This document shows, piece by piece, positions 49,545 through 58,454 of a stretch of 64,000 nucleotides of DNA (positions are counted from its first letter, which is position 1; each line of letters opens with the position of its first letter). The notes beneath the pieces were generated by a model. It worked only from the letters and a program-made list of their open reading frames with translations. It did not search any database and had not been told where the DNA came from. Location: positions 1-64,000 of the forward strand of contig CAKUKE010000011.1 of NCBI GenBank assembly GCA_934662505.1, written 5' to 3'. The stretch comes from an uncultured Clostridia bacterium (GTDB lineage Bacteria > Bacillota > Clostridia > Christensenellales > Aristaeellaceae). The translations under genes were made by a program, and so were the position numbers.

Positions 49545-52500
49545 TGTGTTTTTTCTCCGTTCTCCTCCTCGTTCACCCGGCGGAGCAGTTCGTCAAAGGA
49601 CATCTTGTCCATCATCCGGGGGCGCGCTTCCTCCCGGCGGCACACGGCGGCGTATTCGCACCGCTGGCAGGGGCCGTTTTCCTCCCCGTCGCTCAGCGGC
49701 GCGGCGTCAATGTCGCCCCGGCGCATGTTCTCGCACAGCTCCCGCGCCGTATCCCGGGCATGGAACAGCAGCCGGCGCATGTCCTCCAGTCCCGCCAGCG
49801 GTTTCCCCTTAGCGAAGGAGCCGTCGGCGGTGATCATTTTAGGCAGCGTCAGCGGGGGCTCCGCCCCGTCCATCAGCCGGATGATCCGGGCGTCCCGGAG
49901 GGTCACGCCCTTCAGATACATTTTTTCCGCCAGCTGCTCCTCGATCTCCCCCACGTCCTCCGGCTCCTCCAGCAGGGGGTCCTGTATTCTGTAATAATAG
50001 GCGCCGGCGGGCAGGGCGTCCGGCTCCGCGTCCAGCACACTGGCCAGATACAGCAGCAGCTGCAATTGCGCCCCGTAGAACACCTGCGCGGGGGACATCT
50101 CCCGGCTGCCCGACTTGTAATCCACCACCCGCAGGTACAGCCCCTCGTCCCCCTCATAACGGTCCACCCGGTCGATCACGCCCCGCAAAAGGACGGTCTG
50201 ACCGTTCCGCAGCTTCATTTTCAGCGCAGGCAGCGACCCCTCATCGGGATAGCCGAAGCGCACCTCCCCCCCCTGCGGACGGAAGGCGGACTGCTGCGCC
50301 CCTTTGGTAAACGCCCACGCCACCCGGCGCAGCACCCGGCGGTATCTTTCTCCCGCCGCCCGCACCCGGGCGCTGTCCTGCGCCTTTTCTCCCAGCTGAC
50401 GGTTCAGAATTTCCTGCGACGCCCGATCCATCCATGCGTCGCACTCCTTTTTCCCCACCTTCGGCCAGTTGGGGATGGACGGCAAAAGCCGGGTGAACCC
50501 CTCCAGCGCGCTGTGATAAAAGCTGCCCGCGTCCTGACTGGTCACCGTCCATGTCTTTTGCGGGGCGGGACGCAGCCCGTACTGCACAAAATGCCGGTAG
50601 GGACACACGGCGAAGGTTTCCAGCCGGGATACGCTCATCACCCGCTCCAGAAACAGCCGGTGGGTGGTTTCCCGGGAGAGCGGCGCCGCCGCGTCCCGGC
50701 GGACAAAGGCCGCCTCGGCCTGCCGCGCCAGCGCGGGCTCATAGCGGCACAGGTACCGCCACGCCTGCTCCCACACGCCCTCCGGCCTTTCGCCCGCCCG
50801 CGCCCGGCGCACCATTTCCTCCGCCGCCGTCGCCGGGGACAGGGGCATGCGCTCCTGCGTGCCCGTCTGCACGCCCCCTTCCTCCACCAGCAGGGGAAAC
50901 TGCCGGCGCAGGGCGGTCAGATACAGGTGCGGCCGCCGGGCCTCCCCCGCCTGATTGGCCATGGCGCGGGTCACGTAAAGCGTTTCCTGCGCCATGCACA
51001 GCGCACGGTAAAAGTCCAGCCGCTTCAAGTCCTCTTTTCCGTCCGCGTCCAGCGCGATGTAGGCCTTCGCCGCCTGCTGCAGGCCGTCCCGTTCTTCGTC
51101 GGTCATCAGTCCTTCCCCGTCGGGCGACAGCGCGCCGTCCTGCGCGCCGCAGAGGAACACCACCCGCGTTTCCCCGCCGGGCAGCCCGCCCACCTGTCCG
51201 CAGGCGACGCAGGCGCCGTCGGGGGGCAGCGCGGACAGGCTCAGGGCGGACAAGCCCGCCTCCCACCACTGCACCATGCCGCCGGGGGATACGGGATCCC
51301 CTCCGAAAAGCGCGTCCATCTGCTCCATCAGGCGCATCAGCTGTCCCCACACCTGTCTTCCCTGCGCGGCCTGCGTGGGCAGCCCCCGCGCCAGCAGCTT
51401 TTCCTCCTGCGCCATCAGCCGCTGGTAGACCCCGGTCTCCTCCAGATAGGTCTGCATCCCCTCCAGCAATTGACGGTTGCTTTCCGCCTGACGCATCGCC
51501 TGACGCAGCCGCACCAGGGGCTCCGTCAGCGCCTGACGGGGCGCCTCCAGCGCCGCCCGTTCCTCCTCCGTTCCCCGGGTGAAGGGGGCAAGAAACATTT
51601 TGCCCCGGATTCCGTAGGCAGTCATGTAGTTTTCCAGCCGCCACGCCGCCCCGTCCTCCACGGGCGCGTAGCCCGAGCGAAGCACGTCCGCCATATCCTC
51701 AGGCTGAAACCCGCCCGCCGCCGCGTGCAGGGACGCCAGAAAAAAGCGCGCCGCGCCATGGGTCGCCGCCGGCATTTTGCGGGGCAGGAAGACGGGAATG
51801 CCGTAGTCGCGGAATACGCTTTCGCACACGCTCTGATATTCCTCCGGCGCGCACAGCGCCACCGTCATTTCCTCAAAGGGCACTCCGCCCCGGTGCAGCC
51901 GGAGGATTTCCCGCGCCACAAAGCGCATTTCAAAATAGGGGGTCGCCGCCGCGTGCAGCCGGATGTTTTCCACCGGCGCGGGGTAGGGTCTGCCCGCCAG
52001 AAAATGCCGCTGGGCATGCCCCAGCGCTCCGCCAGGCGCGCCCGCCCCCTCGTCAAGACGGGTAAAGCGCACCGGCACCCCCGTTTCCCTGCACAATTGC
52101 TGCAGCCGCTCCACGCTTTCCCACACCGGCGCGTAGGCTTCCACCTCCGGGTCGCAGCGGATCATCAGCGCCGCCTCGCCCCCGCCCCTGCACACGGCCA
52201 GCAGGGTGCGGCTCATCTGCCCGGTGAGCATGTCAAAGCCCGCCGCCAGCACCGTTTTGCCCCGGGCAAACCCGGCGGCGATCAGCCCCAGTTCGGCCTC
52301 CAGCACATCCTCGCCGTCCACAAACTGCCCCGCAATGCGTTTTTCATACGCGCCGTAGAGCAGCGCCAGATCGGTCAATTTGTCCCGGCGCGCCCCTTCC
52401 TCCTGCGCCTCCCCATAGGCTGCGGCAGTCTCCGGCGTGATCTGCGCCCGCTTCAGGTCGGCAATGAGCGCCGCCAGATGGGTCAAAAAACCGGGACGGC

Positions 52501-52834
52501 CGCCCGTGCCGCCGTAGTAGCGCAGCTGCTCCTTCACATCCGCAAACGCGCCGGCGGCAGCCATCCGCTTGCCCATCTCGTCGATGCGGGTCAGGGCGCC
52601 CGCAGCCCCCTGACCGCACCGTTCAAACACCCTTTCCGACAGGCGGGAGGGGGAAAGCACCTGCACGTCAAAGGAACCCTCCAGCGAAAGGGCGTTGAGC
52701 AGCATACGCTCCGTCTGCATGGTGGCCATTTCAGGCACCAGCACCATGACCTCCCGTCCGGCCGCCAGACAGGCCGCCGTTTCCCGAACCAGAGCGCCGT
52801 CCAGCGCCCGGGCGTCTCCCGTATAGATGTGCAT
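49541..52834 (-). CDS. addB: ATP-dependent helicase/deoxyribonuclease subunit B, degenerate Walker A
   Basis: 1097 residues, a normal AddB length; ATG at 52834 behind GGGGAGG. The C-terminal RecB-like nuclease domain is intact: VDRYEGDEGLYLRVVDYKSGSREMSPAQ with the D-(x)n-D-YK active site. The iron-sulfur Cys are present too (C in ETFAVCPYRHF and CQRCEYAAVC). AddB with AddA resects double-strand breaks to Chi sites and loads RecA. The N-terminal residues MHIYTGDARALDGALVRET stand where family members have a GRxGSGKT nucleotide loop; the Lys-Thr and the glycines are missing. VPEMATMQTERMLLN follows as usual. The helicase fold is otherwise recognisable but without ATP binding at this site. No addA nearby. 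Confidence 0.88.
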   Translation of the reverse strand: MHIYTGDARALDGALVRETAACLAAGREVMVLVPEMATMQTERMLLNALSLEGSFDVQVLSPSRLSERVFERCGQGAAGALTRIDEMGKRMAAAGAFADVKEQLRYYGGTGGRPGFLTHLAALIADLKRAQITPETAAAYGEAQEEGARRDKLTDLALLYGAYEKRIAGQFVDGEDVLEAELGLIAAGFARGKTVLAAGFDMLTGQMSRTLLAVCRGGGEAALMIRCDPEVEAYAPVWESVERLQQLCRETGVPVRFTRLDEGAGAPGGALGHAQRHFLAGRPYPAPVENIRLHAAATPYFEMRFVAREILRLHRGGVPFEEMTVALCAPEEYQSVCESVFRDYGIPVFLPRKMPAATHGAARFFLASLHAAAGGFQPEDMADVLRSGYAPVEDGAAWRLENYMTAYGIRGKMFLAPFTRGTEEERAALEAPRQALTEPLVRLRQAMRQAESNRQLLEGMQTYLEETGVYQRLMAQEEKLLARGLPTQAAQGRQVWGQLMRLMEQMDALFGGDPVSPGGMVQWWEAGLSALSLSALPPDGACVACGQVGGLPGGETRVVFLCGAQDGALSPDGEGLMTDEERDGLQQAAKAYIALDADGKEDLKRLDFYRALCMAQETLYVTRAMANQAGEARRPHLYLTALRRQFPLLVEEGGVQTGTQERMPLSPATAAEEMVRRARAGERPEGVWEQAWRYLCRYEPALARQAEAAFVRRDAAAPLSRETTHRLFLERVMSVSRLETFAVCPYRHFVQYGLRPAPQKTWTVTSQDAGSFYHSALEGFTRLLPSIPNWPKVGKKECDAWMDRASQEILNRQLGEKAQDSARVRAAGERYRRVLRRVAWAFTKGAQQSAFRPQGGEVRFGYPDEGSLPALKMKLRNGQTVLLRGVIDRVDRYEGDEGLYLRVVDYKSGSREMSPAQVFYGAQLQLLLYLASVLDAEPDALPAGAYYYRIQDPLLEEPEDVGEIEEQLAEKMYLKGVTLRDARIIRLMDGAEPPLTLPKMITADGSFAKGKPLAGLEDMRRLLFHARDTARELCENMRRGDIDAAPLSDGEENGPCQRCEYAAVCRREEARPRMMDKMSFDELLRRVNEEENGEKTQ

Positions 52835-52945
52835 GGTTTCCTCCCCGCGCAGGTTCTCTCAAGGCCGTGCGCCCCGCCGGTATCGTCCGCCGGAAAGCTG
52901 CTCCCCCGTGCAGGTACGCCCCGCAGCGCAGCTTCCGGCAAAAAA

Positions 52946-52978
52946 CAAAAAACGTCGGAAAATGTTTTCGACGTTTTT
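52946..52978. terminator. Bidirectional intrinsic terminator upstream of addB
   Basis: AAAAACGTCG and CGACGTTTTT arms, with an inner GAAAA/TTTTC continuation. Long A and T runs on both sides. Confidence 0.85.
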
Positions 52979-53216
52979 CCCCGCCGCTCCTGCCCGCCGC
53001 GCCGGAAATTCGGTCTCCGCCGCGCCGGAGGGGAAAACCCCGGTCTGCGGGAAAACCCATTTTCTGCGTACGCCGGATGTCGAGGAGGTCAGGAGTCAAG
53101 GGGCAGAAGGCAGAGGCAAATGATACCGCAAGCGACGGCCTTGCACACCCGGCCGCACTGCAACGGCAGCGTTTCCCACTGCCGCGCCGTCCTTACAAAA
53201 AACACACGGCAGGGCG

Positions 53217-53362
53217 TTTTTCCCCGGAATCCCGCAGGCGCCTTTCCGGGTGGCGGGCATGCCGCCCAAAGCGGACGGCAGGACATACTTCGCCCCCGGA
53301 ATCTGACGGCAGGGCGCACTTCTCCCCCGGAATCTGACGGTCGCCTTTCCGGGGAACCGACA
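53217..53362. repeat. Repeat field: 31-bp tandem pair and two CCCCGGAA/TTCCGGGG hairpins
   Basis: Two adjacent 31-bp units start at 53276 and 53307 (CGGCAGGACATACTTCGCCC... and CGGCAGGGCGCACTTCTCCC..., both ending CCGGAATCTGA). Flanking them, a hairpin element recurs: CCCCGGAAT...TTTCCGGG at about 53223-53251 and CCCCGGAAT...TTTCCGGGG at about 53325-53354. Confidence 0.75.
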
Positions 53363-53560
53363 GTGGAATGATCGATATGCCGGCAGCGCCGCCAAAAGCA
53401 GACGGCGGCAGGGACTCCCCCGCCGCCGGCAGACAACTTGTTTGTGTAAACAGGTAAAATTTTCCCGGGATATATGCCGCCGCCCAAACAGGCGGAAATA
53501 CCCCTGGATGTGTGCCCGCCGCCGTCGGGCAGCGCGCCGGTGTTTTCATCCCGCCGCGCT

Positions 53561-54247
53561 TTACAGCTTGAACGCGCAGTCCACCGGCAGGGCGGCAATG
53601 ACCGCCTGCGCCTTGGTGCGCAGCCCGTAGGCCGTATTGACCGCCTCCATGATGGCGTTGCGCTTTTCCAGATCGGTCAGGATCAGCAGGATCTCCTTTT
53701 CCTCCTGCATGGGCAGTCCCAGCTTGCCTTCCAGATTGAGGTTGTCCAAAAAGCGTCCCTTCACCACGGTGCCCCCCGTGGCGCCCGCCTTGCGGGCGGC
53801 GTGCATCACCTGGTCGGTATACCCCAGGTTCAGGGTAATCAGTATCAGCGCATGGCGCGTTTCCTGGCTCATAGCGTCTCCTCCCGTAACCAGCTCGGCT
53901 CCCGGCCGCTGGAGCATGACGGATAACAGGTTCTGTACCGCAGCGGGGGAAAGAAACATCATCATCCCCTTGCCCCGGCCCATGCGGGTCAGCGCGCCCC
54001 GCATTTCGTGCACCACTAACTGCGCCGCGCTCTCCGGCCCCATGCTGACGATCACGTCCTTGGCGCTGTCGTCCAGACCGATCAGATCCATAATCTCCGA
54101 CGGGGCGGTGCCGTGCCCCGGACACTGCACGTGCAGGGACATGCCCTTGCCCGTCAGATTGTCCATGATCTGCGCCCCAAAGCCCCGCTGCACCAGCGTC
54201 AGCGCCAGACGGATCTTCTCCGGCGCGCCGTCTGCAAGCGTCGTCAT
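53561..54247 (-). CDS. PII-like signalling protein, two tandem PII-like domains
   Basis: 228 residues, twice the size of a normal PII (about 112). Each half shows the ferredoxin-like beta-alpha-beta pattern. The first half has IRLALTLVQRGFGAQIMDNLTGKGMSLHVQCPGHGTA. The second half has ALILITLNLGYTDQVMHAARKAGATGGTVVKGRF, and EEKEILLILTDLEKRNAIMEAVN as the typical PII closing strand and helix. The second half is closer to classical P-II; the Tyr-containing T-loop is not obvious. It follows the DUF1538 gene by three bases. It probably binds a small molecule and controls the membrane protein, as PII proteins do with AmtB. Confidence 0.78.
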   Translation of the reverse strand: MTTLADGAPEKIRLALTLVQRGFGAQIMDNLTGKGMSLHVQCPGHGTAPSEIMDLIGLDDSAKDVIVSMGPESAAQLVVHEMRGALTRMGRGKGMMMFLSPAAVQNLLSVMLQRPGAELVTGGDAMSQETRHALILITLNLGYTDQVMHAARKAGATGGTVVKGRFLDNLNLEGKLGLPMQEEKEILLILTDLEKRNAIMEAVNTAYGLRTKAQAVIAALPVDCAFKL

Positions 54248-54250
54248 GCC

Positions 54251-55768
54251 TCACGCCTCCTCCGCGTCGTAATACACCAGCCCGTCCAGCGCAGGGTCGA
54301 TCTGCGTGACCGCCCGGCGGTGCCGCGCCCGATGGCGCACCTCTGACCACAGACCCATCAGCTGAATGGTGATCAGGGGGGTCATGGCCACCATCGCCAC
54401 AATGCCGAAAGCATCCTGCATCACATTGCCCCCCAGCGCCCGGCAGGCGCCCATGGCGAAGGGCAGGATGAAGGTGGTGGTCATCGGGCCGGAAGCCACG
54501 CCGCCCGAGTCAAAGGCAATGCCCGTATACAGCCCGGGCACGAAAAAGCTGATGGCCAGCGACAGGGCATACCCGCCGATGAGGAACCAGTCGATGGGGA
54601 TGCGCAGAACGATGCGCAGCATGCTCAGCCCCACCGAGATCGCCACGCCCACAGACAGCCCCCATGCGATGGCCCCCTGCCGGATGCGGCCGCTGGACAC
54701 TTCCTCCACCTGCTTTTTCAGCACCGCCACCGCCGGCTCTGCCGCCACGGTGAAAAAACCGATGACCGCCCCGGCGGCAATGAGCGCGCCCGGGGAATGG
54801 GTCGCCAGCGAGGAGCCCAGCATCTGTCCCACCGGCATGAAGGCCACGTTGGCGCCGGTCAGAAACATGACCAGCCCGACGTATGTATACACAAAGCCCA
54901 TGGAGATCTTGAGCACCTGATGCAGCCGGTAGCGGCGGTAGAGCGCCTGAAAAAGGATGAACACCCCGACCATGGGCAGGAACGCCGCCGTCACCTCCCG
55001 CACGTAGCGGGGCGCCGCCGATGCAAAGTACAAAAACGCGTCCCGGGTCGTATGCACGCTCAGCACGCTCACCGTACTCTCCGCCGCCTCGGGGCGGTAG
55101 AAAATGGACAGCAGCAGCACGGACAGGATGGGGCCGATGCTGCACAGGGCGATCAGACCAAAGCTGTTTTCCTCCGCATGGCTGTCGCCCCGCACGGAGG
55201 CCATGCCCGCGCCCAGCGCCATAATGAAGGGCACGGTGATGGGGCCGGTGGTCACGCCGCCCGAATCAAAGGCCAGGGGCAGAAAATCCCGGGGGGCGAA
55301 AATGGCCGCCACCCCCGTCAGCAGGTAAAACCCCATCAGCAGCCAGTTGAGCCGCAGCCCCTTGAGGGTGCGCAGCATGGCCACCACCAGAAACAGGCCG
55401 ACCCCTGCCGCCACGCACAGGATGAGGGTCAGGTTGGGAATGCCGGGGATCTGCTCGGCCAGCACCGTCAGATCCGGCTCCGCGATGGTAATGAGCACCC
55501 CCAGCACAAAGCAGCACGCGAGGGACAGGGGCAGCCGGCGGCTTTTGTTCATCTGCACGCCGATGCCCGCGCCCAGCGGCTCCATGGATATGCCCGAGCC
55601 CAGGGTAAACAGGCTCATGCCCCCCACCAGCAAAAGACAGCCGAACAAAAACAGCACCATGAGCCCGGCGTCCATGGGGCAGACCGTCACAGACAACGCC
55701 AGCACGATGCCCGCAATGGGCAGCACGGAGTGAAGAGCCTCCGCCAGTTGCCTTTTCAGCAGCTTCAC
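54251..55768 (-). CDS. DUF1538 family membrane protein (two repeats)
   Basis: 505 residues from a GTG start with GGAGG seven bases upstream. About 12 or more membrane helices, arranged as two copies of one DUF1538 unit. The repeated signatures are IAEPDLTVLAEQI (95-107) and AAEPAVAVLKKQV (342-354); LAFDSGGVTTGPITVPFIMALG (165-186) and IAFDSGGVASGPMTTTFILPFAMG (417-440). The DSGG-x3-GP motif in a membrane setting suggests an ion or solute pathway with inverted or tandem symmetry. The C-terminus is a soluble tail (HRRAVTQIDPALDG). It precedes the PII-like gene by three bases. Transport is an inference; the family is uncharacterised. Confidence 0.85.
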   Translation of the reverse strand: MKLLKRQLAEALHSVLPIAGIVLALSVTVCPMDAGLMVLFLFGCLLLVGGMSLFTLGSGISMEPLGAGIGVQMNKSRRLPLSLACCFVLGVLITIAEPDLTVLAEQIPGIPNLTLILCVAAGVGLFLVVAMLRTLKGLRLNWLLMGFYLLTGVAAIFAPRDFLPLAFDSGGVTTGPITVPFIMALGAGMASVRGDSHAEENSFGLIALCSIGPILSVLLLSIFYRPEAAESTVSVLSVHTTRDAFLYFASAAPRYVREVTAAFLPMVGVFILFQALYRRYRLHQVLKISMGFVYTYVGLVMFLTGANVAFMPVGQMLGSSLATHSPGALIAAGAVIGFFTVAAEPAVAVLKKQVEEVSSGRIRQGAIAWGLSVGVAISVGLSMLRIVLRIPIDWFLIGGYALSLAISFFVPGLYTGIAFDSGGVASGPMTTTFILPFAMGACRALGGNVMQDAFGIVAMVAMTPLITIQLMGLWSEVRHRARHRRAVTQIDPALDGLVYYDAEEA

Positions 55769-55821
55769 GCCTTCACCTCCATCTGGAATCTGTGCAATTT
55801 CCTTACACCTTTACTGTTTTC

Positions 55822-55851
55822 AATATAACATGAAAGAAACGCGCCTGTCAA
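55822..55851 (-). promoter_or_regulatory. SigA-type promoter of the DUF1538-PII operon
   Basis: Minus strand: perfect TTGACA (55846-55851), 18-base spacer, TATATT (55822-55827), 54 bases before the GTG start. Confidence 0.82.
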
Positions 55852-56127
55852 CGGAGGAAACCTGTGTTTTTTGTCACTTTCATGGCAAAAAAAAGACGGC
55901 CTTTTCATCCGCGCATTTTCCGCCGCAGGCGGCGCGCCGCAGGGAACGGCTCTGCCGTTTTCTTTCCCGATGTCCTGCGCCTCTGCGCCCCCCGCTCCGC
56001 CGTTCCTCATGGTCGCCTGTTTTCACCGGCGGCGTCCGCCCGCAGCGCAGCGGCGGTTTTCCCCAAATGGCCGAAAGACCTGCGCCCCAACCGTTCCGAA
56101 CGGCGGGGCGCAGGTCTTTTACGGGGA
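55852..56127. other. Intergenic region, 276 bp
   Basis: No gene supported. Contains the flavin reductase terminator (56074-56120) and a smaller plus-strand hairpin AACGGC-tct-GCCGTT followed by T-rich sequence near 55945. Confidence 0.55.
56074..56120. terminator. Long hairpin terminator after the flavin reductase gene
   Basis: AAAGACCTGCGCCCC and GGGGCGCAGGTCTTTT, a 15-pair stem with an inner CCGTTCCGAACGG hairpin. Eight bases from the flavin reductase stop. Confidence 0.85.
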
Positions 56128-56736
56128 TCATTCAGCCGCCGACAACTCCTTCATCCGGCGGCGCAGTACATCGGGCGCGGCCACGCTGTAGCCGAAAAAG
56201 CCCAGCGCCTGCCCCAGCCCGTAATACACACCGTGGTTATAGGCGATCAGCTTCGCCCGTTCAAAGCGGATCTTTCCCTTTTCATCCAGCAGGTCGTCGC
56301 GCACGCCCATGGCCGTAATCTCCCCGACGAACAGGTGATGGCTGCCCAGCTCGGTCACGCTCCGCACCCTGCACCCCAGATAAAGGGGACTCCGGGCGAT
56401 GGCGGGCGCCCATTTCAGCCCCCGGACGGGCACGGTGGTCAGCCCGCAGGCGGCCAGCTTATCCCCGTCCCTGCCCGACCGTACGCCGCAGTAATCCGTC
56501 GCCCGCAAAAGCGCCTCGCCGCACAAATTGACCACAAACTCGCCGCTCTCCCGGATGATGTGGTACGACCACCGCTCCGGCCGCACGGAGACGGACACCA
56601 TGGGCGGCTCGGAATTGACCGTTCCCGCCCATGCCGCCGTCATGGCATTTGGACGGACGCCCTCCGCCGCGCAGGAGATCAGCACCGCCGGCACAGGTGC
56701 CAGCAGCGTTCCCGGTTTCATATCCACAAACGCCAT
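56128..56736 (-). CDS. Flavin reductase-like FMN-binding protein
   Basis: 202 residues from ATG 56736 (GAGGAGG upstream). Split-barrel flavin reductase fold: PVPAVLISCAAEGVRPNAMTAAWAGTVNSEPPMVSVSVRPERWSY, with the FMN-contacting NAMTAAW, and the GEFVVNL strand. GSHHLFVGEITAMGVRDDLLDEKGKI follows. It probably reduces FMN or carries it for another oxidoreductase. It lies ten bases after the BaiN-like gene and is likely co-transcribed. Confidence 0.88.
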   Translation of the reverse strand: MAFVDMKPGTLLAPVPAVLISCAAEGVRPNAMTAAWAGTVNSEPPMVSVSVRPERWSYHIIRESGEFVVNLCGEALLRATDYCGVRSGRDGDKLAACGLTTVPVRGLKWAPAIARSPLYLGCRVRSVTELGSHHLFVGEITAMGVRDDLLDEKGKIRFERAKLIAYNHGVYYGLGQALGFFGYSVAAPDVLRRRMKELSAAE

Positions 56737-56746
56737 TTTTTCCTCC

Positions 56747-57958
56747 TCATTCCGCCGCGGCGCGTCCGGCCAGCATGCCGGAGCACCAGGCAAACATCAG
56801 GTTGAATCCGCCGCATTCTCCGTCCACGTTCAGCATTTCCCCGGTGACAAACAGACCGGGCACCCGCCGGGACGCCATGGTCTTCGGGTCAAACGACCGG
56901 GTATCCAGTCCGCCGTGGGCGGCCTGCGCTCCCTCCATCCCCCGGGTGCCCGTCACCCGCAGGCGGAAGTCCGTCAAAAGCCGCGCCAGCCCGGGCAGGT
57001 CGGCCTTTTCCCTTTCCGCCACGCGGATCAGGGCGGGCGGCAAAAGCCCCGTCAGAAGCGGCGCCCCTTCCATGGTATGCGCCCGGCCGCGCAGATATGC
57101 CAGCGCCGCGGCGCAGCCGCCGCCCGGTTTTTCCGGCGAAAGGGTGTGAAAATGCGTCCGCTCCCGCAGCGCCATCAGGGGCGAAAAATCAATGTGCAGC
57201 GTCTGCCCCGTCTCCGCCGCCCGCGCCAGCTGCATGGCGCACACGCCGCTGACCCCCGTATCGGTAAACAGAATCTCGCCGCCCGCCGCCTCGATGGGCT
57301 TTTCATCCCGTGAAAGGGTCAACACCGCCGGGCAGCGCAGCCCCTTGAGCCCCTGCAGACCGCGCATGTCGCAGTTCAGGGGCGCCAGCGCCGGACGGGG
57401 CGCAATGAGCCGGTGTCCCAGCGCCGTCATCAGTCCGTAGGCGTCTCCGCCCAGCTTACCGCCCGCCGGCGACCCGGCGGCGCAGACGGCCCGTTCCGCC
57501 TCCACATCGCCCTGCGCCGTACGCAGCAGAAAACCGTCCGCCCGGGACACCACCTGCGTCACGCCGCAATCCGTCACGACCCTGACCCCCAGTACGCCGC
57601 ACCGCTGCCGCAGCGCATCCAGCACTGCGGAGGCCTGCCCGCAGGCCGGGTACAGCCGGCCGTCCTCCTCGGGACGATCAGCCAGACGCAGCCCCGTCCG
57701 CTCCAGAAACGCCCGGATCGCCGCCCGATCCGCCGCCTCAAGCGCCGCCTCGGCAAACGCCGGGTCGCCAAAGTAGACCGCCGGCCCCAGGTTCATCAGA
57801 TTGCACCGTCCGTTGCCGCTGGCCAGAATTTTCCGCCCCACCCGGGGCGCCTTTTCCAGCACCGTGACCTGCGCGCCCGCCTCGGCTGCCGCAATGGCCG
57901 CCGCCAGCCCGGATGCGCCGCCGCCGATGACGGCCGCCGTTCTCTTTTTATTGCCCAC
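56747..57958 (-). CDS. BaiN/HI0933-family NAD(P)/FAD-dependent oxidoreductase
   Basis: 403 residues from a GTG start at 57958 (AAGGAG eight bases upstream). Rossmann FAD loop AAVIGGGASGLAAAIAAAEAGAQVTVLEKAP. RKILASGNGRCNLMNL is the family hallmark, as is the C-terminal GLFVTGEMLNVDGECGGFNLMFAWCSGMLAG. Members include BaiN, reported in bile acid dehydroxylation, and many flavoproteins without known substrate. It overlaps the upstream unknown gene by 11 bases. Confidence 0.9.
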   Translation of the reverse strand: MGNKKRTAAVIGGGASGLAAAIAAAEAGAQVTVLEKAPRVGRKILASGNGRCNLMNLGPAVYFGDPAFAEAALEAADRAAIRAFLERTGLRLADRPEEDGRLYPACGQASAVLDALRQRCGVLGVRVVTDCGVTQVVSRADGFLLRTAQGDVEAERAVCAAGSPAGGKLGGDAYGLMTALGHRLIAPRPALAPLNCDMRGLQGLKGLRCPAVLTLSRDEKPIEAAGGEILFTDTGVSGVCAMQLARAAETGQTLHIDFSPLMALRERTHFHTLSPEKPGGGCAAALAYLRGRAHTMEGAPLLTGLLPPALIRVAEREKADLPGLARLLTDFRLRVTGTRGMEGAQAAHGGLDTRSFDPKTMASRRVPGLFVTGEMLNVDGECGGFNLMFAWCSGMLAGRAAAE

Positions 57959-58454
57959 GTTTTTCTCCTTCGTCCGCCCGTCCTGCCGCCCAGCAGGAAA
58001 GCAAAAAAGCGCACCGTCTGCCGGGCCGCGCCTCATGCCGACGCAGGGCAAGGGCGTACATTTCGCCCAGCGCCCGCCGCAGGGTCTGCGCCCCTTCGCC
58101 CGACCAGCACGCCCGCAAAATCCGCCGCGCTGCGGGCAGGCTGTCCGTTCCGCTCCGGCAAAGCAGCAGGTACAGCCCCGAAAAATCCTCCGGCGCGCCG
58201 GAAAGCCGCGGCGGAGGCGTATCGGGCGTCAGGCGTCGCCAGCCGTCCTCGCTCAGGTTGATTTTCCACAGGGCTCCGTCCGGCGCCACGGTATACCCGG
58301 CCGCCGTCAGCGTCGCCGCCATATCCGCCGCGCCCTCGGGCTGCCGGGCGGGGTAGTCCGTCACCCACAGCCCCGCCGGATCCCGATCCAGCCGCAGAAA
58401 GCACCCCGTCCGGGGCAGGGGCGGGCGCAGGGGGCCGTCAGGCGTCCTGCGCAT
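57948..58454 (-). CDS. Unknown protein overlapping both neighbours
   Basis: 168 residues. The start (58454) lies inside the end of the DUF1934 gene (17-base overlap) and the end inside the flavoprotein gene. Composition is mixed: LRLDRDPAGLWVTDYPARQPEGAADMAATLTAAGYTVAPDGALWKINLSEDGW suggests a small alpha/beta fold, followed by helices (ARRILRACWSGEGAQTLRRALGEMYALALRRHE). No recognised family. The context and frame argue for a real gene. Confidence 0.65.
   Translation of the reverse strand: MRRTPDGPLRPPLPRTGCFLRLDRDPAGLWVTDYPARQPEGAADMAATLTAAGYTVAPDGALWKINLSEDGWRRLTPDTPPPRLSGAPEDFSGLYLLLCRSGTDSLPAARRILRACWSGEGAQTLRRALGEMYALALRRHEARPGRRCAFLLSCWAAGRADEGEKRGQ

Larger units (their letters stand above)
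52835..53560. other. Intergenic region with repeats and terminator, 726 bp
   Basis: No gene is supported. It holds a strong bidirectional hairpin terminator (52946-52978) and a repeat field (53217-53362). An AT-richer patch at 53440-53475 near the PII-like gene end shows no terminator. I cannot find a convincing addB promoter. Confidence 0.6.

Noticed and set aside
49544..53371. A 1275-codon open frame on the plus strand opposite addB
   Set aside because: Antisense to a well-supported gene; low-complexity Arg/Gln/His-rich translation typical of GC-rich shadow frames, no ribosome site, no motif.
53193..54350. A 385-codon minus-strand frame running through the PII-like gene and the repeat field
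   Set aside because: It is a different frame from the PII-like gene and translates to Gly/Arg-rich sequence; the repeat field is better explained as non-coding.
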